A stretch of DNA of 38,084 nucleotides from Selenomonas sp. oral taxon 126 (lineage in GTDB: Bacteria > Bacillota > Negativicutes > Selenomonadales > Selenomonadaceae): assembly GCF_001683335.1 (NCBI RefSeq), contig NZ_CP016201.1:209066-247149 (forward strand), given 5' to 3'. The notes under the pieces are model-generated. The model saw only the letters and a program-made list of their open reading frames with translations, made no database searches and was not told the DNA's origin. Positions within the stretch are counted from its first letter, which is position 1. Each line of letters begins with the position of its first letter. Below are positions 32,743 to 38,084 of this stretch, in pieces. Made by a program: the position numbers and the translations under genes.

Positions 32743-32772
32743 CTGACAAAGCACTTTCCCCTATGTTATAAT
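32743..32772 (+). promoter_or_regulatory. Promoter of the small anchored-protein operon
   Basis: CTGACA (32743-32748), an 18-base spacer and a perfect TATAAT (32767-32772). The TTG start lies about 33 bases downstream after AAAGGAGG. The promoter sits in the gap between divergent genes. Confidence 0.7.
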
Positions 32773-32805
32773 ACCCCGAAATGATCTATCGAAAGGAGGC
32801 GCGCC

Positions 32806-33294
32806 TTGCAGAATATCATCCGCAAATTCCTCATCCTCGTCGCACTCATCCTCATCCTCGTCGGCATCTTCGGCCTCTCCTACACCTATCAGATCGACCA
32901 CCGCAGTGCGCGCAGCCTCTCCGCGTATGCGCGCATCGACTTTCAGGCATCCTACACAGGCGAGGGGCGGCTCGAGGGCGCGACACTCGCACTATGGGAC
33001 TATCGCTTTGACGAGGCGAAACTCCTGCCCGACGTCGTCCTCTACACGGACGGCGCCGCATGGGAGATGAAGGCGGTCACGAAATACACGCCGCGCCCCG
33101 TTCCCGAGGCGGACAGCCCATACAAGAACGAAAACAAATTCTTCGTCGAGCTGCCGCGCGCGAGCCTCCCCGCCATCCGCAAGGCGACGAGCATCCGCGT
33201 GCGATTCTACTACGACAACGGCCAGACCATCGACCTGCCGCTGAACGAGCCCGACCTCGCCTATTGGCAGCGCGAACTTGGGAAAGGAATCTAA
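32806..33294 (+). CDS. Small membrane-anchored extracytoplasmic protein, unknown
   Basis: 162 residues from a TTG at 32806 with AAAGGAGG 6 bases upstream. One N-terminal helix (FLILVALILILVGIFGLSY) would export and anchor it. The remainder has no Cys and reads as alternating beta strands (FQASYTGEGRLEGATLALWD, DVVLYTDGAAWEMKAVTKY, SIRVRFYYDNGQTIDLPL). I do not recognise a family. The YYDNGQTIDLPL end hints at a small beta-sandwich. It is followed 48 bases later by the NusG-II protein gene in the same direction. No catalytic motif is seen. Confidence 0.72.
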   Translation: MQNIIRKFLILVALILILVGIFGLSYTYQIDHRSARSLSAYARIDFQASYTGEGRLEGATLALWDYRFDEAKLLPDVVLYTDGAAWEMKAVTKYTPRPVPEADSPYKNENKFFVELPRASLPAIRKATSIRVRFYYDNGQTIDLPLNEPDLAYWQRELGKGI

Positions 33295-33342
33295 AAGCTA
33301 TTGTACTGTTATTGAAAACATTCGTCAAGGCAGGGAGCTCCC

Positions 33343-33681
33343 ATGAAGAAGAACGATCTCATGCTCATCTGTGCGCTGCTCCTCATCTGCGGGATTAGCG
33401 CTGTATTTTTTTTCACGCGCGCGGACAGAGAAGTACGCCACGCCGTTATCACGCAGAACAACGTCGTCCTCTACGACATTCCACTGACGGGGCATACGGG
33501 AACCGAAGATATCACCATCTCCGACAAGGGCGGCGAAAATATCATCCGCATCGAAGGTGAGACGATCGCAGTTGTCGACGCCGACTGCCCCGATCTCGTC
33601 TGTGTGCATACGGGTACGGCATCGAAAAAGGGCGACGTGATTGCCTGTCTGCCGCATAAGCTCCTCATCGAAGTGAAATGA
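33343..33681 (+). CDS. NusG domain II-containing membrane-anchored protein
   Basis: 112 residues. A single N-terminal helix (LMLICALLLICGISAVFFF) is followed by the NusG_II fold: VVLYDIPLTGHTGTEDITI, NIIRIEGETIAVVDADCPD with C-x5-C (CPDLVC), then GDVIACLPHKLLIEV. This is the extracytoplasmic family often adjacent to Gx transporters and FMN-binding or electron-transfer genes in Firmicutes. Its role is not proven. Here the next gene is the Gx transporter one base on, as in that known neighbourhood, but the flavin partner is not in this window. Confidence 0.85.
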   Translation: MKKNDLMLICALLLICGISAVFFFTRADREVRHAVITQNNVVLYDIPLTGHTGTEDITISDKGGENIIRIEGETIAVVDADCPDLVCVHTGTASKKGDVIACLPHKLLIEVK

Positions 33682-33682
33682 T

Positions 33683-34171
33683 ATGAACGGACTTCAACGG
33701 ATCACACGCATTGCGCTGCTCACGGCGCTCTCGCTCATTCTCTTTATCCTCGAAGGCTTCCTCCCTCTGCCGCTGCCCGTGCCCGGTGCAAAGCTCGGAC
33801 TTGCCGCCATTGTCACTCTCATTGCACTCTATACGATGTCAACACGCGATGCGGCACTCATGCTCACGCTGCGCATCGCACTCGCCTCCGCCTTCGGCGG
33901 CGGACTTGCCCCCATGCTCTACAGCCTCGCGGGCGGCGCGGCGAGCTTTGCCGCAATGGCACTGCTGAAGCGGTACACGCCGCTCTCCATCGTCGGCATC
34001 AGCGCAGCGGGCGGCTTCCTGCACAATATGGCACAGCTGCTCGTCGCCGCCGCAGTTCTGGAGACGACGGCGCTCTTCGTCTATGCACCCGTCCTCGGCA
34101 TCATTGGCACTCTGACCGGAATTCTTATCGGCATCACTGCACAATCAATTTTACAGAAAATATCAAGATAA
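33683..34171 (+). CDS. Gx transporter family protein (heptaprenyl diphosphate synthase component I-like)
   Basis: 162 residues, about five membrane helices. ALLTALSLILFILEGFLPLP, VPGAKLGLAAIVTLIAL and FGGGLAPMLYSLAGG match the Gx/ECF-S-like family, annotated by descent as component I of heptaprenyl diphosphate synthase. Known neighbours elsewhere are a polyprenyl synthase and flavin-dependent electron-transfer genes. It may bind or move a small hydrophobic precursor. One base separates it from the NusG-II gene. No terminator is visible before the fumC promoter. Confidence 0.83.
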   Translation: MNGLQRITRIALLTALSLILFILEGFLPLPLPVPGAKLGLAAIVTLIALYTMSTRDAALMLTLRIALASAFGGGLAPMLYSLAGGAASFAAMALLKRYTPLSIVGISAAGGFLHNMAQLLVAAAVLETTALFVYAPVLGIIGTLTGILIGITAQSILQKISR

Positions 34172-34174
34172 ATA

Positions 34175-34203
34175 TTCTCATTTTCACCTTTTTATGCTAT
34201 ACT
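34175..34203 (+). promoter_or_regulatory. Candidate promoter of fumC
   Basis: TATACT (34198-34203), preceded by TG one base before it (extended -10 form), with a poor -35 TTCTCA (34175-34180) at a 17-base spacing. It lies 50 bases before the ATG. Confidence 0.5.
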
Positions 34204-34253
34204 GTCATTAGCAGATTTTTCTCTCTACTATGAATTTAAGGAGGACAATCCAA

Positions 34254-35618
34254 ATGGAGTATCGCATCGAACACGATTCCCTCGGCGAAGTCAAGGTGCC
34301 CGCAGACAAGTATTGGGCGGCGCAGACGGAGCGCAGTTTCGAGAACTTCCCCATCGGCATCGAGAAGATGCCCGCCGAGATCATCCACGCGTTCGGCATT
34401 CTGAAGAAATCCGCCGCGATTGCGAACAACAAGCTCGGCAAGCTCGACGAGAAGCGCCTCGATGCCATCAAGGCGGCGTGCGACGAGATCATCGCGGGCA
34501 AGCTCGCGGAGCATTTCCCGCTTGCGGTCTGGCAGACAGGCAGCGGCACACAGTCGAACATGAACGTCAACGAGGTCATTGCAAACCGCGGCAACGAGAT
34601 CGCGGGCGAGAAGATCCTCCATCCGAACGATCACTCCAACATGTCGCAGAGCTCGAACGACACCTTCCCGACGGCAATGCACATCGCCGCCGTCATTGCA
34701 ATCGAGGACGGACTCTTCCCGAGCATCGATCTCCTCGCGAACACCTTCCGCCGCCTCATGAAGGAAAACGAGGGTATTGTCAAGACGGGGCGCACCCATC
34801 TGCAGGACGCAGTCCCCATCTCCTTTACGCAGGAGATCAGCGGTTGGCTCGCGATGCTCGAGCAGTCGAAGAAGCAGCTGCAGGCGGCGCTCCCCTTCCT
34901 CCACGAGCTCGCACTCGGCGGCACGGCGGTCGGCACGGGGCTGAACACGCCGAAGGGCTTCGATGTCGCCGTAGCACAGGCGGCAAGCGATCTGACAGGC
35001 AAGAACTTCGTCACCGCACCGAACAAGTTCCACGCGCTCACGAGCAAGGACGCAATCGTCTTTGCCCACGGCGGACTCAAGGGTCTCGCGGCGAATATGA
35101 TGAAGATTGCAAACGATATCCGCTGGCTCGCGGCGGGTCCGCGCTGCGGTCTCGGTGAGATCACGATCCCCGCGAACGAACCGGGCAGCTCCATCATGCC
35201 GGGCAAGGTCAACCCGACCCAGTGCGAGTCCGTCACGATGGTCGCCGTACAGGTCATGGGCAACGACGCCGCCATCGGCATTGCCGCCTCGCAGGGCAAC
35301 TTCGAGCTGAACGTCTTCATGCCCGTCATGATCTACGACTTCCTCCAGTCCGCACGTCTGCTCACCGACTCCATCAAGTCGTTCAATGACCGCTGCGTCA
35401 CGGGCATCACGGCGAACCGCGAGAAGATGCACGAGAACCTCCACCGCTCGCTCATGCTTGTCACGGCGCTGAACCCGTACATCGGCTACGAGAACGCTGC
35501 CAAGACTGCACACAAGGCATTCGATGAGAACATCAGCCTGAAGGAGGCATGCGTCGCCCTCGGCTTCCTCACCGCCGAGAAATTCGACGAGGTCTTCCAT
35601 CCCGAAGAGATGGTGTAA
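34254..35618 (+). CDS. fumC: Fumarate hydratase, class II
   Basis: 454 residues from ATG 34254, with AAGGAGGA upstream; the extra 8 codons 5' cover the leader. The fumarase/aspartase signatures are complete: WQTGSGTQSNMNVNEVIANR, SSNDTFPTAMHI, GRTHLQDAVPISFTQEI, and the mobile loop GSSIMPGKVNPTQCE near residue 310-325. The Thr/Ser/Asn active-site set matches fumarase, and KVNPTQCE distinguishes it from aspartase, which has KVNPVIPE. It interconverts fumarate and malate. Single gene with its own promoter and terminator. Fits a fermentative bacterium making propionate or succinate. Confidence 0.95.
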   Translation: MEYRIEHDSLGEVKVPADKYWAAQTERSFENFPIGIEKMPAEIIHAFGILKKSAAIANNKLGKLDEKRLDAIKAACDEIIAGKLAEHFPLAVWQTGSGTQSNMNVNEVIANRGNEIAGEKILHPNDHSNMSQSSNDTFPTAMHIAAVIAIEDGLFPSIDLLANTFRRLMKENEGIVKTGRTHLQDAVPISFTQEISGWLAMLEQSKKQLQAALPFLHELALGGTAVGTGLNTPKGFDVAVAQAASDLTGKNFVTAPNKFHALTSKDAIVFAHGGLKGLAANMMKIANDIRWLAAGPRCGLGEITIPANEPGSSIMPGKVNPTQCESVTMVAVQVMGNDAAIGIAASQGNFELNVFMPVMIYDFLQSARLLTDSIKSFNDRCVTGITANREKMHENLHRSLMLVTALNPYIGYENAAKTAHKAFDENISLKEACVALGFLTAEKFDEVFHPEEMV

Positions 35619-35638
35619 GATTTACGTTTCCTCATGAG

Positions 35639-35673
35639 AAAAGACCTGCTGCAAAAAAGCGGCAGGTCTTTTT
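35639..35673 (+). terminator. Rho-independent terminator after fumC
   Basis: AAGACCTGC (35641-35649) pairs with GCAGGTCTT (35662-35670) around a 12-base loop, followed by T's (35671-35673), with A's before. It lies about 20 bases after the fumC stop and, being symmetric, could also stop the convergent Crp/Fnr gene. Confidence 0.85.
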
Positions 35674-35682
35674 GAGTATTCC

Positions 35683-36375
35683 CTAAACTGCTAAAAAATC
35701 CGGATTGAGCACGCGCAGGGTCTTGCGGTCGTAGTCGATGATCCCCTCGTCGCGCATATGGCTCATCTCGCGGCTGAGCGCGCTGCGCTCCACGCCGAGA
35801 TAGCGTGCGAGCTGCGTCTGGTTCAGCTCACGCAGCCCCTCTCCGCCCTCGCTCGAAATGGCTTGGAGATAGACACTGAGCTTTGCGCGGATGCTCTTCT
35901 GCCCCATGATGCGGATCTTGTGCTGATAGAATATGCCCTTCTGCGAAATTCTACGCAGCATATTCAGCGTGAACCGCCAGAGATGTGGATCGCTGCAAGC
36001 AGAACGCTCGTAGAGCTGTCGGAACTGCAGACGCAGGATCAGCGTATCACTGAGTGCCTTGACGAACATACGGCTCGCCGCAAGATTCGCCCCCTCCATC
36101 GTCTCGCCGAAACTCTTGCCCGCCTCGAAGATATTCATGTCGATCTGGTCGGCGTTCTCGTTGAGGAACGACACCTCGATTGCCCCCGTGAGGATGATGC
36201 CCGTCACAATCGGCGCACGCCCCATGCGCATGATGTCTGTGCCTGCCGCATAACGCTTCAGCTCGCCGCCAAGCGCATTCAGAAGTTCCGGCAGAGCTTC
36301 TGCGGGGATTCCCTCGAACAGATCGTGCTGCAGCAGGAGTTCTGTATGCGGTGCCAGTATTTCACGCGTCAGCAT
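35683..36375 (-). CDS. Crp/Fnr family transcriptional regulator
   Basis: 230 residues. The N-terminal cyclic-nucleotide-binding-type domain has HDLFEGIPAEALPELLNAL and AAGTDIMRMGRAPIVTGIILTGAIEVSF. A dimer helix follows, and the C-terminal HTH is LNQTQLARYLGVERSALSREMSHMRDEGII. There is no N-terminal Cys cluster, so it is not an oxygen-sensing Fnr of the classical kind; the Arg-Ser cAMP signature is also not clear. The ligand is unknown. It is divergent from an RclA-like oxidoreductase and convergent with fumC. A palindrome at its transcription start suggests self-regulation. Confidence 0.87.
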   Translation of the reverse strand: MLTREILAPHTELLLQHDLFEGIPAEALPELLNALGGELKRYAAGTDIMRMGRAPIVTGIILTGAIEVSFLNENADQIDMNIFEAGKSFGETMEGANLAASRMFVKALSDTLILRLQFRQLYERSACSDPHLWRFTLNMLRRISQKGIFYQHKIRIMGQKSIRAKLSVYLQAISSEGGEGLRELNQTQLARYLGVERSALSREMSHMRDEGIIDYDRKTLRVLNPDFLAV

Positions 36376-36395
36376 AGTCCGCTCCTTTCCATGAC

Positions 36396-36410
36396 AGAGA
36401 ATAATTCTCT
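36396..36410. promoter_or_regulatory. Palindrome near the start of crp/fnr transcription, candidate operator
   Basis: AGAGAAT-A-ATTCTCT is a perfect 7-bp inverted repeat just downstream of the -10 box, about where transcription of the regulator gene would start. A bound dimer would block it, so a self-repression site is a fair guess. Confidence 0.5.
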
Positions 36411-36413
36411 ATC

Positions 36414-36442
36414 ATTATAGGAGGAATCCACGAATTTGTAAA
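36414..36442 (-). promoter_or_regulatory. Promoter of the Crp/Fnr gene
   Basis: Minus-strand TTTACA (36437-36442), a 17-base spacer and TATAAT (36414-36419). Near-consensus. Confidence 0.7.
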
Positions 36443-36460
36443 TGAGACGCACATTTTTTC

Positions 36461-36482
36461 CACAATATTTCTCTTCATTGTG
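36461..36482. promoter_or_regulatory. Inverted repeat over the rclA-like promoter, candidate activator/repressor site
   Basis: CACAAT (36461-36466) and ATTGTG (36477-36482) form a perfect 6-bp inverted repeat with 10 bases between, directly upstream of the extended -10. The spacing places both halves on one face of the helix. It may bind the divergent Crp/Fnr protein or another dimer. Confidence 0.4.
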
Positions 36483-36490
36483 TCAAAAAA

Positions 36491-36499
36491 TGCTATAAT
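36491..36499 (+). promoter_or_regulatory. Extended -10 promoter of the rclA-like gene
   Basis: TGCTATAAT is an exact extended -10 sequence. No good -35 is seen at 17 bases, which is common for this promoter class and leaves room for an activator. The ATG is 40 bases on. Confidence 0.6.
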
Positions 36500-36539
36500 G
36501 GCAGCAGTCATACAACGTTCAACAGAAATGGAGCATACC

Positions 36540-37904
36540 ATGCAGAACACATCATATCAAAATCTCATCATCGGCTTCGGCAAGGCGGGCAAGACCCTCG
36601 CGGGCTTCCTTGCAAAGAAGGGTGAGACGGTCGCGCTCGTCGAGCGCTCAAAGGAGCGCTACGGCGGCACCTGCATCAACGTCGCCTGCATCCCGTCAAA
36701 GTCCCTCGAATACAGCGCGCGCCTCTCAGCCGAGATCGGCGGAGACTTTGCGGCAAAGGCGGAGCGCTATCGCGCCGCCATCGCAGAGAAGCGCCGCCTC
36801 ACGGCAATGCTGCGCGAGAAAAACTATGCGAAGGTAACGGGTGCGGGCGCCGTCGTCATCGACGGAGAGGCACGTTTTGTGGACGCACATACCATCTCTG
36901 TAACGACGGCGGACGGGGAACAACTCATTACGGCAGAGCGCATCTTTATCAACACGGGCGCAATCCCCTTCGTCCCGCCGATCCCGGGCGCGGCAGAGAG
37001 CACGCACGTCTACACAAGCGAGACGATGATGGAGCTGGATGACCTGCCGGAGAAACTCGTCATCATCGGCGGCGGCTACATCGGGCTGGAATTTGCCTCC
37101 TACTACAAGAACTTCGGCTCCTCCGTCGCCGTGATCCAAGACGGCGATGCCTTTATCCCGCGCGAGGACAGCGAGATTTCCGCGCGCGTCCTGCAGCAGA
37201 TGAACGACCGCGGCATCCACATCCTGACAGGCGCGAAGATCATGCGTATCGAAGATGCTGCCGCAGGGGCAAACGTCGTCGTCGAGACGGCGGACGGCGA
37301 AAAGACGCTCGCGGCAAATGCCATCCTCATCGCCACGGGACGCCGCCCGAACACGGAGGCGCTGAACCTCGCGGCGGCGGGTGTGCGGCAGACGGCACGC
37401 GGCGCAGTGGAGGTCGACGAGCACCTCCGCACAAACGTCCCGCATATCTGGGCAATGGGCGATGTCACGGGCGGGATGCAATTCACCTACATCTCCCTCG
37501 ACGATTTCCGCATCGTCAAGGATCAGCTCGCGGGAGAGGGCACACGTACAACGGCGAATCGCGGTGCCGTCCCCTACTCCGTCTTCCTCGATCCGCCGCT
37601 CTCGCGTGTCGGCATGACAGAGGCAGAGGCACAGGCGGCGGGCTTTGACGTGCGCATTGCACGCCTCGATGTCGCCGCCATTCCGAAGGCGCACGTTTAC
37701 AAAAAACCCGCAGGGCTCTTGAAGGCAGTCGTCGATGCAAAGACCGACACGATTCTCGGCGCGCATTTCTTCTGCCCCGAGTCGCAGGAGATGATCAACC
37801 TCATGAAGGCGGCAATCGATCACGGCATCACGGCGCGCTCACTCGGCTCCGCCATCTACACACACCCGACCATGACCGAGGCGCTGAACGACCTCTTTGG
37901 ATGA
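36540..37904 (+). CDS. RclA-like FAD/NAD(P)-dependent disulfide oxidoreductase
   Basis: 454 residues from ATG 36540 (TGGAG upstream); the longer 5' frame covers the promoter. The N terminus LIIGFGKAGKTLAGFLAKKG binds FAD, with the redox pair in YGGTCINVACIPSKSL (Cys45, Cys50). The NAD(P) fold is IIGGGYIGLEFASYYKNFGS; the second FAD motif is IWAMGDVTGGMQFTYISLDD. The end, HPTMTEALNDLFG, and PPLSRVGMTEAEA match E. coli RclA, the hypochlorous-acid/hypothiocyanite resistance reductase. It may reduce hypothiocyanite or other reactive chlorine products. Next gene lies 13 bases on. Other flavin disulfide reductases are less likely given the shared RclA phrases. Confidence 0.87.
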   Translation: MQNTSYQNLIIGFGKAGKTLAGFLAKKGETVALVERSKERYGGTCINVACIPSKSLEYSARLSAEIGGDFAAKAERYRAAIAEKRRLTAMLREKNYAKVTGAGAVVIDGEARFVDAHTISVTTADGEQLITAERIFINTGAIPFVPPIPGAAESTHVYTSETMMELDDLPEKLVIIGGGYIGLEFASYYKNFGSSVAVIQDGDAFIPREDSEISARVLQQMNDRGIHILTGAKIMRIEDAAAGANVVVETADGEKTLAANAILIATGRRPNTEALNLAAAGVRQTARGAVEVDEHLRTNVPHIWAMGDVTGGMQFTYISLDDFRIVKDQLAGEGTRTTANRGAVPYSVFLDPPLSRVGMTEAEAQAAGFDVRIARLDVAAIPKAHVYKKPAGLLKAVVDAKTDTILGAHFFCPESQEMINLMKAAIDHGITARSLGSAIYTHPTMTEALNDLFG

Positions 37905-37917
37905 AAAGGATAAGATC

Positions 37918-38084
37918 ATGCACATCTCACGCAGAAGCACCCGAGCCCGCATCGCTCTCCTGCTCGCCCCGCTCCTTCTCTTTGGCACGGGCTGCACACA
38001 GGCGGCAGCAGAAACGGTGTCCGCACAGCAGGTGGTCGAGAGCATTCCTGCCACGAGCAGCATTCAGCTCCTCTCGATGGAGTT
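37918..38084 (+). CDS. Putative lipoprotein, N-terminal part, cut by window edge
   Basis: 55 codons are visible from ATG 37918, with AAAGGATAAG just upstream. A basic start (MHISRRSTRARI), a hydrophobic stretch (ALLLAPLLLFGTG) and a Cys at residue 26 form a lipoprotein-type signal, although the residue three before Cys is Gly, not the usual Leu. The mature start AAAETVSAQQVVESIP is Ala/Ser/Gln-rich. No domain can be named from this length. It follows the RclA-like gene by 13 bases and is probably in its operon. Confidence 0.65.
   Translation, partial: MHISRRSTRARIALLLAPLLLFGTGCTQAAAETVSAQQVVESIPATSSIQLLSME

Noticed and set aside
34236-35600. A minus-strand open frame of 454 codons opposite fumC
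   Set aside because: fumC is unambiguous, and the opposite frame is a codon-bias artefact.
1-38084. CRISPR arrays, rRNA or tRNA genes, prophage or integrative element genes
   Set aside because: None seen on reading either strand: no regularly spaced repeats, no tRNA-like cloverleaf with the TTCGAATC arm, and no integrase or structural phage genes.

Overview
The window looks like a chromosomal piece from a diderm Firmicute of the Negativicutes, most likely Selenomonas or a close relative (inference). Low-GC-Firmicute housekeeping genes (whiA, yvcK, rapZ, rnmV, a DegS-type kinase, a yaaO/tmk pair) sit beside an outer-membrane-type polysaccharide export system (Wza/Wzz/WbaP). Most of the window is GC-rich, but about 1-12,480 is visibly AT-rich. 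I see no rRNA, tRNA, CRISPR array or prophage.

Region 1 (1-16,163, all minus strand) is a capsule/O-antigen-type locus read right to left from one strong promoter at 16,136-16,163. The order is wza, wzz, wbaP, polysaccharide deacetylase, two GT4 glycosyltransferases, a Wzy-like polymerase, a GT2, a hexapeptide acyltransferase, a two-domain HAD protein, a pyruvyltransferase-family protein, an F420-hydrogenase-beta-like iron-sulfur protein and Wzx. A decayed fragment resembling an adenylation-domain N terminus and the start of a membrane acyltransferase follow. WbaP would start the repeat unit on undecaprenyl phosphate, the glycosyltransferases and modifying enzymes would build it, Wzx would flip it, Wzy would polymerise it, and Wzz/Wza would set length and export it. 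One glycosyltransferase carries an 11-G run, a candidate phase-variation switch.

Region 2 (16,177-24,166) has an AEC transporter, a Phd/YefM-RelE toxin-antitoxin pair, an rnmV-rsmA-PHP phosphatase operon with ATGA overlaps, and a kinase-decarboxylase-tmk-DUF2442 operon. Region 3 (24,238-32,707) has a nitrous-oxide-stimulated-promoter family protein, a soluble chemotaxis signalling protein, and a long minus-strand operon: two Cof-type HADs, rapZ, yvcK, whiA, a polysaccharide deacetylase and an unknown secreted protein. Region 4 (32,743-38,084) has a small anchored protein, a NusG-II protein, a Gx transporter, fumC, and a Crp/Fnr regulator divergent from an RclA-like flavin oxidoreductase followed by a putative lipoprotein.

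The most striking signal is a family of 161-162 bp near-palindromic elements (20,265; 25,484; 27,782). They have 15-bp terminal inverted repeats, and each copy is flanked by its own exact 4-bp duplication (TTAA, TTTA, TTAG). They look like a MITE. One copy landed at the junction of whiA and the downstream deacetylase, replaced the WhiA C-terminal residue and left the next gene's ribosome binding site intact.
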